DNA of 64,000 nt from Chloroflexota bacterium (GCA_011523705.1 WTGC01000106.1:1-64000); one strand, 5' to 3'; counted from the stretch's first letter, positions 16,656 through 26,317 are shown. Notes: a model not told the origin generated them from the sequence alone. Program-made: numbers and translations.

Positions 16656-18563
16656 CTATTGCCTATTGGCGCCCGTCGTCGCCGAGAACGGCAATGCATC
16701 CAGGGTGTAAGCGTCGGTCCCGCCCGCCAGCGTCAAGCGCGCGCCGCTGACCGGGTCATACCAGCCCACGCTAATCTGATATTCCCCATCAGCCAGGTCA
16801 GCCGTCGGCAGATAATACACATCGCGATAGACTCGGCCGGCATCCCAGCTTCTTGAATCCAGCCGTCCCTCTTGCGGATACTGATCGTCTTGCGACCAGA
16901 GCGCGCTGCCCGCCGCCGGATTGACATCGCCGTAAACATGGACAAATGACTTTAGCGAACGCTCGGTTCGCGAAAGCGGCTTCCAGTAAATCCATAACAG
17001 CAGCTCGCCGGTGGGCAGCGGGTCACGCGCCAGCTCATGCCCGAGCAGCGCGACAGCATCGTCAAAATTGGCTATTTCCCGGTCAAACTGCTGCCGAACA
17101 TTCCATTCCATATACTGCCTGACCGGCAAGCCCCCTGTATCCGTGAGCAAAACTTCCTGCAGGCGCTCGCGCATCCAAGCCACGACCGCGCCGGCATTCG
17201 CCCAGCCCGCTTGCTCGCGCGATACCACATAGACGCTGTCGTAGCGGCCCCGCAGCCGCTCCAGCTCCGCCTCGATTTCGCCGACCGGCTGCGCGGAATG
17301 CACCGGCAAAGCCATTTCAGGCGCCGCCGCCCGGTAGTAATAGCCAAAAGCCGGGTCCACCGACAGTTGAATGACCAGGTCCGTCTCCGCCACGCGAGCG
17401 TTGAGAAAGCGGCCCAATTCGTCCCAAGCTGGCGCGCGGCGGAAAGCCGGGTCGTTGAAATGCGCCTGCAGCGTCGCCAAAGCCAGGACCAACCAGGGCG
17501 AGAGCAAAAGCAAAGCGAGCGCGCCCGGGCGCAGCGGGATGAAGCGCTTCAAATGCGCCGCCAGCCCAAAGCCCCCAAGAACGAGCGCAAGGATAAACGC
17601 CGGCACAGCCGACAAGACATAGCGCGGATGAAAGAGATTGTAATGCGACGAGACCAAGCCCAGCAGCAGCAGCGGCATCAGCGCAGCGAGAGCGACGAAG
17701 CGGAACTGGCGCCTGCACGACCGAAACAGCAGGACGCCGGCGACGGCGAGGACGAGCGAAAGCGCGATGCCGAGCGCGGACATATTGAAGGCGATGGTCG
17801 TGCCCAGGACCAGGACGGGCACGAAGCGCGTGAAGTAATCCGTCAGGGAGAAAGCCTGCACCAGGCCGGGATACGAAGTGGCGAAGCCCGGCAGCACTTG
17901 AATTAGAACGAATCCAAGGACCAGCAAGCTGCCGATGCCAGCCTGCAGGAGCAGAAGACGCCCCAGAAATCGCCTGTCATGTCGCCGTTCGATGATGGCG
18001 AAGCAAGCGAGCGCGATCACCGAAAATGGCTCGGTGTAAATCGTCAAGGTCGTGAAGCAAGCGGCGGCGCCATACAGGAACCAGTCCAGCGCGCGATTGC
18101 GATCAATCAGCCGCAGGCCCAACCACAGAGTCAGCGGGCTCATGCCGCCCCAATAACCATAATTGCGGAATTCTTGACTATGCCAGATCTCGAAGGGATG
18201 CAGCGCGAACATCAAGGCGGCGACCAAGCCGATGCTTCTCCTGCCCGACAGGCGTATGCCCAGCGCGTACATCGCCGCTACGCCCAGCAGATTGCCCAAG
18301 ACCGACAGCATGCGCAGCGCAAAGACGGAATCAATCCCGCCGACGAGATGCCGCCAGATGCGCGCCACCGCGTACACCAGCGGCGTATGCGGCTCGCCCT
18401 GCGCGATCTGCGTCAGAGACTCCCCCACCGGCAGATCGGCCCAGTAGAGCACGCTGAAGGCTTCATCGCCACGCAGCGGAACCGACTCAAGATGGTGAAG
18501 TCTCAGGAAAAAGCCGAGGAGGAGCGCGAGGATCAGCGGAAAATAATGACGAAGCGAAGACAT
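16656..18563 (-). CDS. Membrane glycosyltransferase, GT39/ArnT-like
   Basis: Integral membrane protein of 635 aa. The N-terminus 'LALLLGFFLRLHHLESVPL' followed by 'RGDEAFSVLYW' matches the polyprenol-phosphate-sugar transferases (GT39/GT83 type), whose first periplasmic loop carries a catalytic acidic pair here seen as DE. About ten or more hydrophobic segments follow up to residue 390, then a soluble extracytoplasmic C-terminal domain of about 230 residues ('GEYQISVGWYDPVSGARLTL'). It would transfer a sugar from a lipid carrier to an envelope acceptor outside the membrane. Six bp separate it from the upstream gene on the same strand, suggesting one operon. Acceptor unknown. Confidence 0.82.
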   Translation of the reverse strand: MSSLRHYFPLILALLLGFFLRLHHLESVPLRGDEAFSVLYWADLPVGESLTQIAQGEPHTPLVYAVARIWRHLVGGIDSVFALRMLSVLGNLLGVAAMYALGIRLSGRRSIGLVAALMFALHPFEIWHSQEFRNYGYWGGMSPLTLWLGLRLIDRNRALDWFLYGAAACFTTLTIYTEPFSVIALACFAIIERRHDRRFLGRLLLLQAGIGSLLVLGFVLIQVLPGFATSYPGLVQAFSLTDYFTRFVPVLVLGTTIAFNMSALGIALSLVLAVAGVLLFRSCRRQFRFVALAALMPLLLLGLVSSHYNLFHPRYVLSAVPAFILALVLGGFGLAAHLKRFIPLRPGALALLLLSPWLVLALATLQAHFNDPAFRRAPAWDELGRFLNARVAETDLVIQLSVDPAFGYYYRAAAPEMALPVHSAQPVGEIEAELERLRGRYDSVYVVSREQAGWANAGAVVAWMRERLQEVLLTDTGGLPVRQYMEWNVRQQFDREIANFDDAVALLGHELARDPLPTGELLLWIYWKPLSRTERSLKSFVHVYGDVNPAAGSALWSQDDQYPQEGRLDSRSWDAGRVYRDVYYLPTADLADGEYQISVGWYDPVSGARLTLAGGTDAYTLDALPFSATTGANRQ

Positions 18564-18569
18564 CCGCGC

Positions 18570-19337
18570 CTAGATGGTCGCCTCTTCAAACGCGTCAATC
18601 TGCTTATCGCTCAGCGGCATCAAGCTGGCATTCTTGGTCTTGCCCTCATCGGCGCCGTCGCTCAGTTGACGTTTGGCGTCGCGCATGAAGTCTTTGAGAT
18701 TGGGGCTCTTCTTCGGGTCGGCATAGAGAACGGGCGTCTCCGGCTCGCTCTCGAAGACGATCTCGGAAGAAGGATCGACGAAAACCACCAGCGGCCTCAC
18801 CTTGATCTCGGGGTCGATTTCGTCAAGGGCGCGCTGGACGTGGGCGCGCGCGAACTCGGCATCGCGCATCGGCTTGCCCACGCCATCAAAGCGGATCAGC
18901 GAGAAAAACTTGCTGATGATATTGCGCCGGCTGATGAACTTGCCGTCACGGAAGGTGAAAGCCTGGTCATGCCAGCGGGTGGCGATGGCGAAAACGCCTT
19001 GCGGACAGATCAGCACATGCCGCGCCGGAAAGTGATAATAATTGTAAAGGATGCTCTTGTTGCTGAGCCCCTTCAAGCCATTCTCGATCGCGTTCTCCGG
19101 CCGGGGCACGCGCGCCCACATATTGGTCATGCGCACCGAAATCACCGTTAGTATCAGCAGCACCGGCAGCACCGCCGATTGCGCGATCAAGGTCAAGTTG
19201 GTCGGCACATCGCCGGTGAAGAGCGAGGCGTTGATCAAGACGAAGCCCAGGATCAAGGCGCCAAAGGTGCCAAAGAAGAGATAATTGGTGATCTTCTTGT
19301 TGCGCCGCGCCAGTTTCTTGTTTGTGACAATTCGCAT
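18570..19337 (-). CDS. Two-helix membrane protein, possible NERD-like domain
   Basis: Protein of 255 aa. A basic N-terminus (MRIVTNKKLARRNKK) precedes two transmembrane helices (about 16-38 and 48-68). The cytoplasmic part has 'ARHVLICPQGVFAIATRWHD', which resembles the NERD fold core ('hxxV-GPxGVFVIETK'), but the catalytic pattern is not convincingly conserved. The C-terminus is charged and helical. The track start at 19448 would overlap the upstream gene's coding sequence. ATG 19337 has a GGGA element upstream and starts exactly at the basic segment. It lies between a secreted protein gene and the GT39-like gene on the same strand. Function unknown. Confidence 0.65.
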   Translation of the reverse strand: MRIVTNKKLARRNKKITNYLFFGTFGALILGFVLINASLFTGDVPTNLTLIAQSAVLPVLLILTVISVRMTNMWARVPRPENAIENGLKGLSNKSILYNYYHFPARHVLICPQGVFAIATRWHDQAFTFRDGKFISRRNIISKFFSLIRFDGVGKPMRDAEFARAHVQRALDEIDPEIKVRPLVVFVDPSSEIVFESEPETPVLYADPKKSPNLKDFMRDAKRQLSDGADEGKTKNASLMPLSDKQIDAFEEATI

Positions 19338-19345
19338 AGAGATCC

Positions 19346-21247
19346 CTAACCACCAGGGTTTTGACATTGAGCGTGACGCACCAAAGCCCGAGCCGACCGC
19401 CCAGCGATAAAGACCCGCGTGCCCCAGATTTTGCGCAGCGCCTCCCATTCATCATAGCTGAATAAGGGATCTAATCGATCTCTCACCGGTCGTGCAATCG
19501 TGTCCGGGTCGGTCGTGGCTTCGACCGTTACCCCTAGTGCACTGAGGCCCGGTACACTAGCCTCACCGGGCGCAGTTGAAAGGAATCGAACAGCATCTTC
19601 AACTCTCTCGAGCAAGAGGAAGTTTTGTCCGCCCCAACCCATCGTTCTTAAACTGATCCTGCAGTTCGGGGCAGTACCGTCAACAACAAAGAAGGGCCGG
19701 CGGGGCCGGTCCACCGGCTCGGGCCCGCATTCATCTTCATCCCAGGGCGGATGCCGCAAGATATACTCCGTGACCCAGATATTGTCCGCTTCATTCGTCT
19801 CCGCGACCTGCTGCCCATCGTCCAGCCGCACTTCGATTCGATGCAATTCGTCGACGTAGGCTTCGACGAAGATGGGACCCAGATCGAGCACGCGGCGCAC
19901 GCCCGGACCAAATTGGTCGGTGTTCACTTGCAAGACATACTTGGTATTCGATACCCCGCTGGCCACATGGAAATCTTCCACCGCGACGCTCACGTGGCCC
20001 GAATCCGTCTTGAACCAATTCAAGCCGGTATTGACGATCGGCACGCGCAGCCGCGCCTCGGCTCCGCAATACAAGGGATGGGGGTGCACTTCCGTCCAAC
20101 CGACCACGAGATTGACGTTCGGCGCCGACTCGGCTGTTCGCTGCACGAAGTATGACAAGTAATTCGCCACCGAAACTTCCGCGCAGACCTCGTCGCCGAT
20201 GCGCACGGTCGGCAAGATATACCAGCGCTCGCCCGCCGTCTCCGACTCGCGCACCTCGGCGATGACGGCGCGGTCCAGATCGCCCGGCGCGATGCGCATG
20301 CAATGGGTGACGCGGACCGGCAATTGGCTGGTTCGCCCGGGGACGACTTGGTCGTCGGTCAAGAATGTCGATAGCTTGTAGAGTTGGCCGCGGCGGTCCG
20401 CTTCCAAAATCTGGTCGGGCGGATTGGCGATCCGGTGCGGCGTCTCATAGGTGTCGGCGTGCCGACAATATAGCGGAAATGACAGCCCGGTCGAAATGGA
20501 GTTGTCCGCCGGATCATACGATAGATTGAGGCAATCCTCGTAACCGCGCATCAGCGAAGTGTCCTGCGCCGAGCTGGTCGCCATCTGTTCGGTGAGCGGG
20601 AAGGCGGCGGCTGTCTCTTCATAAGTGGGCGTCCGCGTCTCCGCTGTGATGCGCGCGATGCCATCCATCGCGATCTCGACCGGCGCCGTCCCATCGCCGG
20701 GGCCGAGCACAGCGGCGTTCGCCAGCGAGTTCAAGTCAAAAGTCCCGGCCGGCGTCCAAGCCCAATAGGTCAATATGGACGAGCCGGATTGGTCCGCGTG
20801 AAAGCGGAAATCAACCGGCAGATAGAAGCCCACCCATATCACCGGCTCGGTGATGATCGCCGCGCGATCCAGCAGGATGCGATTGAGGCCCGTCCGACCC
20901 AGCGACACCGATTGCCGATGCACCAGCGTCGCGTCGATTGGCGAGCCGCCATTGGCGTCCTGATAAACCACCATGTCAACGACGCTGCCCGGCACCGGCG
21001 CTTCCACCGAAATGCTGATCGCATCCAGCGCCGTCGGCAGCTCCATCCCCAGCGGCGTCAAATCAAAGCCATTGATGACCAGCGACGGTTCGTCCTTGAT
21101 GAAAAAGACGGCGTTCTCCGAGCCGCGGTTCAGGGTCAAGTACACATCGCCGGCGGTCGCCGGAAGCGTCGCCGCCGCGAATGCAATAAACAGTAGAACT
21201 GTTAACAAAGTAGATCTGTTGAGCAATTTACGCGTCATTGGGTTCAC
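19346..21247 (-). CDS. Secreted protein with CARDB-like domain, function unknown
   Basis: Protein of 633 aa with a signal peptide (LLNRSTLLTVLLFIAFAAATLPATAG). No anchoring Cys is evident. The middle part is beta-rich. At about residues 375-510 a CARDB-like (cell-adhesion, Ig-type) domain is suggested by 'LRVPIVNTGLNWF' and 'DDGQQVAETNEADN', the typical N-E-x-D-N ending. The last 110 residues ('RTMGWGGQNFLLLERVEDAV') form a separate unassigned domain. First gene of the minus-strand series leading to the GT39-like transferase, so it could be a substrate of, or partner in, the envelope modification; this is inference from position only. Confidence 0.72.
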   Translation of the reverse strand: MNPMTRKLLNRSTLLTVLLFIAFAAATLPATAGDVYLTLNRGSENAVFFIKDEPSLVINGFDLTPLGMELPTALDAISISVEAPVPGSVVDMVVYQDANGGSPIDATLVHRQSVSLGRTGLNRILLDRAAIITEPVIWVGFYLPVDFRFHADQSGSSILTYWAWTPAGTFDLNSLANAAVLGPGDGTAPVEIAMDGIARITAETRTPTYEETAAAFPLTEQMATSSAQDTSLMRGYEDCLNLSYDPADNSISTGLSFPLYCRHADTYETPHRIANPPDQILEADRRGQLYKLSTFLTDDQVVPGRTSQLPVRVTHCMRIAPGDLDRAVIAEVRESETAGERWYILPTVRIGDEVCAEVSVANYLSYFVQRTAESAPNVNLVVGWTEVHPHPLYCGAEARLRVPIVNTGLNWFKTDSGHVSVAVEDFHVASGVSNTKYVLQVNTDQFGPGVRRVLDLGPIFVEAYVDELHRIEVRLDDGQQVAETNEADNIWVTEYILRHPPWDEDECGPEPVDRPRRPFFVVDGTAPNCRISLRTMGWGGQNFLLLERVEDAVRFLSTAPGEASVPGLSALGVTVEATTDPDTIARPVRDRLDPLFSYDEWEALRKIWGTRVFIAGRSARALVRHAQCQNPGG

Positions 21248-21848
21248 CTCAATCAGCGAGCGGCGATTCCAATCGCTATTTTAGGTTCGATTCAAGAATT
21301 GGTCAAGCAAGCCTGGCGGCGCTTATTGTCGACTCTCAAGTCATGAATCTCGGAAGATCAAAGATTGACACATGGAAGCTCATGGAATATTTGTAGACAC
21401 ACTCGCGACTATGCCGCCGCCCATGCAAAATACCTTGCGTGTTGTTGAGCAGACGGAATACTGTGGGCGAGTCACCGCCGGCGGTCAGTGTCTACGCGAC
21501 CTCGCCCCTACGGATCTTAATCAAAGCGCAAACGTGTAGGGGCGTTTGAACCGCAGTGTCTACGCGCGGCGCTGTAACGCCCTCTTGCAAGGTGCAACGT
21601 AAACAGGAGCAGTGGGCGAGCCACCGACTCGCCCATACATGCTTTAGACTGAATTGCGGATTACATTCCAGTGGCGGTCATGCTCATATGTCGCTGGGAT
21701 CTTCGTCTGCGCCGTCTGAGGCGACAAACCCGGCACCCGCTTCAAATGCGAATGTTTCCGCGAGCACAAGCGCTTCAAGCTGGCGAATGGGACTGGCTTA
21801 AGCGGCGCTTCAGGAATATAATGTTCTCGTTCTGCGAGAAGTGGATGA
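21248..21848. repeat. 600-bp spacer with dispersed palindromic repeats
   Basis: No credible gene; ORFs 21556..21801 and 21671..22117 have no recognisable protein character. It contains CTGTGGGCGAGTCACCGCC (about 21461), GTCAGTGTCTACGCGAC (21484-21500), CAGTGTCTACGCG (21555) and the palindrome GGGCGAGCCACCGACTCGCCC (21614-21634). Similar elements recur at 50577, 57251 and 62915. Confidence 0.7.
21817..21822 (+). promoter_or_regulatory. Candidate -10 (TATAAT) for yajC-secDF
   Basis: A perfect TATAAT lies about 30 nt before the yajC start; no good -35 stands at 16-18 bp. Weak prediction. Confidence 0.35.
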
Positions 21849-22187
21849 GTGGAAATGCCGGAGTTTGTTCTCGTATTCGCGATCCTGGCTTTGGTCCTGG
21901 GCGGCTATTGGGCGCTGATCATCTTCCCCAAACAGCGCGCCTTCCAGCACAAGCAGAAGGTCGTGCGTTCCCTGCACGTTGGCGACGAGATCGTCACCTA
22001 TGGCGGCATCGTCGGCAAGATTATCGATATCGATGTCGACCGAGGCGTCTCGCATATCGAGATCGCCGACGGCGTCCGGATCAAGCTGCTGACGGCGGCG
22101 CTGCAGCAGGTCTATGATCCCGACGAACTGGCCTACAACGCCAAGCTCGGCGCCAAGACGCCGGGCAGCGAGCAGACTTCAGCTTGA
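21849..22187 (+). CDS. yajC: Preprotein translocase subunit YajC
   Basis: Small inner-membrane accessory of the Sec translocon, 112 aa. One N-terminal helix ('FVLVFAILALVLGGYWALIIFP') is followed by 'QRAFQHKQKVVRSLHVGDEIVTYGGIVGKI', the family-diagnostic region (quoted in parts: 'VGDEIVTYGGIVGKI'). The start is GTG 21849 or ATG 21855, two codons apart. It is followed directly by secD and secF, the standard cluster. Confidence 0.93.
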   Translation: MEMPEFVLVFAILALVLGGYWALIIFPKQRAFQHKQKVVRSLHVGDEIVTYGGIVGKIIDIDVDRGVSHIEIADGVRIKLLTAALQQVYDPDELAYNAKLGAKTPGSEQTSA

Positions 22188-22218
22188 TAAAATCTTCCGC
22201 CGACGGAAGGCGATAGCA

Positions 22219-23709
22219 ATGAGCAGCCACGCTCGATGGCTCATCTTCATAGTTTTGCTGAGCGCCTTCTGCATCTGGGTGGCGACGCCGCCGGCCTTCA
22301 AAGGCGTGCAAACCGAAGCCTGCGCCGCCGCCGCCGACAGCGCCAATCTCAAATGCAGCGAAAACCTCCAGCTTGACATCAACGGCGATGGCGAATACGA
22401 ATTCGTCCTGAATATCACCCAAAGCTTGGGGCTGGACCTCGTCGGCGGCTTGCGCGTATTGCTGCAAGCCGATACGGCGATAGACAACTTCACGCTGGAA
22501 GACCTGAGCGAAACCGCCAATAACGTCGCCCGCCGCGTGAACGCCCTGGGATTGACCGAAGCCACCGTGCAGGTGCAAGGCCGCGACCGCATCCTGGTTG
22601 AGCTGCCCGGCGTGCGCGACCCGGCGCAAGCGGTCGCGACTATCCAGCGAACCGCTCTGCTGGAATTTGTAGACTTCGGCGGATTGCGCAATCAAGTCAT
22701 TGATCTCGTCGGTCGCGAGATTGTGACCGACGAGCAAGTTTCATTGCGCCAGAATGCGGCGCTGGCGCAAGGTGAAACGGATCCGCTAGCTGATCGGCGG
22801 GCGCACCCGGTGACGGGCTTGCCCTTCCGCACGGTGATGACCGGCGCCGGCTTGCAAGCGGCCAGCGCCGTGCTTTCGCCGCCACAAGGCACCGGCAGCC
22901 CCGAATGGATGATCAATTTCGAAGTCAAAGAAGATTTCCAGGATATCTTCGGCAGCTTCACGCGCGATCGCATCGGCGAGCCAATGGCGATCGTCCTGGA
23001 TGGCGAAGTGCTGTCGGCGCCGATCATTCAAGCGCAGCTCTCCTCCGGCGGCGTCATCACAGGTCAATTCACTGAAGACGAAGCAAATACCCTGGCGCTG
23101 CAATTGCGCTCCGGCGCGCTGCCGATCCCGCTGCGCATCGAAAGCACCCAGGAAGTGGGCGCCACGCTGGGCCAAGAATCGGTGCGGCTGAGCGTACAGG
23201 CCGGCGTCGTCGGCGTCATCGTCGTCCTGGCTTTCATGCTGATCTATTATCGCTTGCCCGGCTTCGCCGCCGATCTGGCGCTGGTCGTCTTCATCTTTCT
23301 CAACATCGCTGTCTTCAAGCTGCTGCCGGTCACGCTGACCTTGCCCGCCATCACCGGTTTTCTGATATCAATCGGCACCGCTGTCGATGGCAACATTCTC
23401 ATCTTTGAGCGCATCAAGGAAGAATTGCGCGCCGGCCTGCCGCTCGATGACGCGCTGAAAGCCGGCTTCGACCGCGCCTGGACTTCCATCCGCGATTCCA
23501 ATCTGTCCACCATCATCATCTGCGGCATTCTATTCATGTTCGGGCAGACGCCCGGCGCCAGCATCGTCGCCGGCTTCGCCGTGACTCTGGCGATTGGGCT
23601 GGTGCTGAATCTGTTCACCGCCGTGATCGTCACGCGCACTTTCTTGTACATTCTGGTCGGCCTCTTCCGCGGTTCCATTGAGAACAACCGCGCGATCCTG
23701 GGCGCATGA
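22219..23709 (+). CDS. secD: Protein translocase subunit SecD
   Basis: Uses the proton motive force to help pull secreted proteins through SecYEG. 496 aa with a first helix 'WLIFIVLLSAFCIWVATPP', the D1 motif region 'LGLDLVGGLRVLLQAD', a periplasmic P1 domain, and five C-terminal helices including 'PAITGFLISIGTAVDGNILIFERIKEE', the SecD/F signature (core 'GTAVDGNILIFERIKEE'). The track start at 22114 includes 35 residues of junk overlapping yajC. ATG 22219 has GGAAGG 8 nt upstream. secF follows after 12 bp. Confidence 0.96.
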   Translation: MSSHARWLIFIVLLSAFCIWVATPPAFKGVQTEACAAAADSANLKCSENLQLDINGDGEYEFVLNITQSLGLDLVGGLRVLLQADTAIDNFTLEDLSETANNVARRVNALGLTEATVQVQGRDRILVELPGVRDPAQAVATIQRTALLEFVDFGGLRNQVIDLVGREIVTDEQVSLRQNAALAQGETDPLADRRAHPVTGLPFRTVMTGAGLQAASAVLSPPQGTGSPEWMINFEVKEDFQDIFGSFTRDRIGEPMAIVLDGEVLSAPIIQAQLSSGGVITGQFTEDEANTLALQLRSGALPIPLRIESTQEVGATLGQESVRLSVQAGVVGVIVVLAFMLIYYRLPGFAADLALVVFIFLNIAVFKLLPVTLTLPAITGFLISIGTAVDGNILIFERIKEELRAGLPLDDALKAGFDRAWTSIRDSNLSTIIICGILFMFGQTPGASIVAGFAVTLAIGLVLNLFTAVIVTRTFLYILVGLFRGSIENNRAILGA

Positions 23710-23721
23710 GGTTGACCAGCC

Positions 23722-24687
23722 ATGTTTAGCATCGTTCAGAAACGCCGCTGGTTCTTCATCCTTTCCGCGCTGATCATCGTGCCCGGTCTCGTGATCATGA
23801 TCTACTCGACGCTGACGACCGGCGCCCCCTTTCGCCTGAGCATCGACTTCCTCGGCGGCAGCATCTACGAGCTCAAGTTTGACCAGGGCGGCGCCAGCGA
23901 AGATGGCATCCGCCGCGTCTTCAACGCCGTCGGCGACGACAATGTGATCATTCAGCAGATCGGTGGGCGCGAGGACTTCCGTTGGTCGGTGCGCGCCAGT
24001 TTCCACGATGTCAGCGTCACCGAGGACATCCTCGCGCGTTTATCGGCCTTGGCGCCGCTCAATCGCGACAGCTTCCGCGTTGAGACGGTTTCCGCCACTA
24101 TCGGCCAGGAGGTGACGCGGTCGGCGCTGGCTGCGGTAGCCGTCGGCGCGCTGGTCATCACGGGCTTCATCGTGATTGCTTTCCGGCAGGTGCCCAACGC
24201 GATCCGCTATGGCGTCTGCGCCATCGCCGCAATGATCCACGACATTCTGGTGGTGATGGGCGTCATGTCTCTCCTTGGGCTGCTGCTCGGCTGGGAGATT
24301 GACGCGCTCTTCCTGACCGCCGTCCTGACGGTGGTCGGCTTCTCGGTGCAAGATTCGATTGTCGTCTTCGACCGCATCCGCGAAAACATCCCGAAGCACC
24401 TGGGCGAGCCTTATGAATCGATCGTCAACCGCAGCATCTGGGAGACGATCCACCGCTCGCTGGCCACTCAATTGAACGCCTTCTTCATCATGATTGCGAT
24501 TCTGCTCTTCGGCGGCGAAACCGTGAAACAGTTCATTGCCATCTTGTTCATTGGGCTGCTGTCGGGAACCTATTCCTCAATCTTCACCGCCGTGCCGCTC
24601 TTGGTGGCCTGGGAAAAAGGCGAACTTCCCTTCCTCGGCCGCCGCCGGCAGACTGATTCCGCGGAAGATGTGGAAGAGCCGGTCTAG
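23722..24687 (+). CDS. secF: Protein translocase subunit SecF
   Basis: Partner of SecD, 321 aa with six helices expected. Visible features are the N-terminal helix, 'SIDFLGGSIYELKF' (the G-G-x motif after helix 1), 'ETVSATIGQEV', and the signature 'GFSVQDSIVVFDRIREN' followed by 'NRSIWETIHRSLATQLNAF'. It is complete, with ATG 23722 preceded by GAGGTTGACC. It ends 8 bp before the convergent purH stop, leaving no room for a conventional terminator between the two. Confidence 0.96.
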   Translation: MFSIVQKRRWFFILSALIIVPGLVIMIYSTLTTGAPFRLSIDFLGGSIYELKFDQGGASEDGIRRVFNAVGDDNVIIQQIGGREDFRWSVRASFHDVSVTEDILARLSALAPLNRDSFRVETVSATIGQEVTRSALAAVAVGALVITGFIVIAFRQVPNAIRYGVCAIAAMIHDILVVMGVMSLLGLLLGWEIDALFLTAVLTVVGFSVQDSIVVFDRIRENIPKHLGEPYESIVNRSIWETIHRSLATQLNAFFIMIAILLFGGETVKQFIAILFIGLLSGTYSSIFTAVPLLVAWEKGELPFLGRRRQTDSAEDVEEPV

Positions 24688-24694
24688 CGTTTGA

Positions 24695-26239
24695 CTAATG
24701 TCGAAAATGCCGCGTGCCGGTGAATATCATGGCCATGTCGAAGTAGTCGGCCGCCTCGATCACCTGAGTATCTCGAATCGAACCGCCGGGCTGGATGACG
24801 CTGGTGACGCCGGCTCGGGCCGCGGTCTCGATGCTGTCGGGGAAGGGGAAAAAGGCGTCGGATGCCATCGCGGCATTCACCGTCTCCCCTTCCCCCTTCT
24901 GGATGGCGAGCTCCGCCGCGTCAACCCGGCTAGGCAAGCCGCCGCCGATTCCCACCGTGCGCTTGCCTTGCGCCAGCACGATTGCGTTGGACTTCACGTG
25001 CTGAACCGCCTTCCAGGCGAACAAGAGCGACTCCATCTCTTCGTCGGTTGGCAGGCGCCTTGTCACCATTTTCATGCGCGCTTCCGGCGGATCGCCGATA
25101 TCCGATCGCTGCAATAGCAGACCGTTTGTCACGCTGCGGAACTCGTAGCCTCCGCCGGTGAATGGACGCGGCATTTGCAGAATCCGGCAATTCTTGCGGC
25201 TCGCCTGCAATTGCTTGACCACCTCAAAGGCGAAGCTCGGCGCTATGATCGCTTCTATGAACATTGAGCCCAAAGCATCCACGAATTCGGATTGCACCGC
25301 GCGATTGGCCGCGATGATGCCGCCGAAAGCCGATTTCGAGTCCGACGCCAGCGCCAGCGGAAAGGCGTCCGTCACCGTGGCCGCGCTCGCGATGCCGGTT
25401 GGATTGAGATGCTTGACGATGACGACGGTCGGTTCTTCAAAGCCGCTGACCGCGCGCCAAGCGGCGTCGACATCCAGGATATTGTTGTAAGAGAGCTGTC
25501 TGCCCGCCAACTGATCGGCGCCCAGAGGCGTCTGTTCGTCACTCCGCGCATAGTAGGCGGCCGATTGATGCGGATTCTCGCCGTAGCGCAATTCATGACT
25601 GCGCTGCAGGCCGATTGAGATCAGCTCCGGCACTTCGCCGTCGGCCGGCTCTGCTACATCTGATTCGCTTAGATAGGCGTGGATCGCTTCGTCGTAATCA
25701 CGGCTATGCGCAAAAGCCTTGACCGCCAATTCTCGACGCTGCGCCAAACTGGTATTGCCTTCAGCCTTCAATGCGACCAGCACGCTCGAATAATCCAGCG
25801 GGTCGCAGAGCACCGTCACGCGGGAGAAATTCTTCGCCGCCGCGCGCAGCATCGTCACGCCGCCGATGTCGATCTGCTCAATCGCCGCTTCGACTGACGC
25901 GTCCGGATCCCGAATCGTCTCGCTGAAGGGATACAAGTTGCAGACGACCAGGCTGATGGGCGCGATACCGTGCGCGGCCAATTCAGCGAAGTCATCGCTT
26001 GTGTCGCGCGCCAGAATGCCGCTGTGGATCGCCGGATGCAATGTCTTGACCCGCCCGCCCAGCATTTCTCCTTGCCCGGTGACGCGCTCGACTTTGGTAA
26101 TCGGGATGCCGGCATCGGACAAGGTCTGGCCCGTGCCGCCGCTGGCGACGATCTCCCAGCCTAGCCCAACCAACTCCCGGGCAAAGCCGATGATGCCTTG
26201 CTTGCTCGACACACTGAACAGCGCTCTCGGCATAGACAC
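24695..26239 (-). CDS. purH: Bifunctional AICAR transformylase / IMP cyclohydrolase
   Basis: Catalyses the last two steps of IMP synthesis. 514 aa. The N-terminal MGS-like cyclohydrolase domain shows 'RALFSVSSKQGIIGFARELV' and 'GGRVKTLHPAIHSGILARD'. The C-terminal transformylase has 'ELRYGENPHQSAAYY', 'VVIVKHLNPTGIASA' and 'SDAFFPFPDSIETAARAGV' (all family-diagnostic). Start at 26239 (MSMPRAL) or ATG 26233 (MPRAL). A minus-strand TATAAT is present around 26270-26280. It stands alone, convergent with secF. Confidence 0.96.
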   Translation of the reverse strand: MSMPRALFSVSSKQGIIGFARELVGLGWEIVASGGTGQTLSDAGIPITKVERVTGQGEMLGGRVKTLHPAIHSGILARDTSDDFAELAAHGIAPISLVVCNLYPFSETIRDPDASVEAAIEQIDIGGVTMLRAAAKNFSRVTVLCDPLDYSSVLVALKAEGNTSLAQRRELAVKAFAHSRDYDEAIHAYLSESDVAEPADGEVPELISIGLQRSHELRYGENPHQSAAYYARSDEQTPLGADQLAGRQLSYNNILDVDAAWRAVSGFEEPTVVIVKHLNPTGIASAATVTDAFPLALASDSKSAFGGIIAANRAVQSEFVDALGSMFIEAIIAPSFAFEVVKQLQASRKNCRILQMPRPFTGGGYEFRSVTNGLLLQRSDIGDPPEARMKMVTRRLPTDEEMESLLFAWKAVQHVKSNAIVLAQGKRTVGIGGGLPSRVDAAELAIQKGEGETVNAAMASDAFFPFPDSIETAARAGVTSVIQPGGSIRDTQVIEAADYFDMAMIFTGTRHFRH

Positions 26240-26317
26240 AACCTTCAGTTCTTAGCTATGCGCAACAACAAACCAATTATACTGTTTAGGCCTGAGAGGG
26301 CATAGGGACTTAGCGCG

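Noticed and set aside
17979-19151. 390-aa plus-strand ORF
   Set aside because: Antisense to the GT39-like and NERD-like genes; low-complexity Arg/Gln composition.
21671-22117. 148-aa plus-strand ORF before and inside yajC
   Set aside because: Out of frame with yajC, starts in a repeat-rich spacer, no protein-like character.
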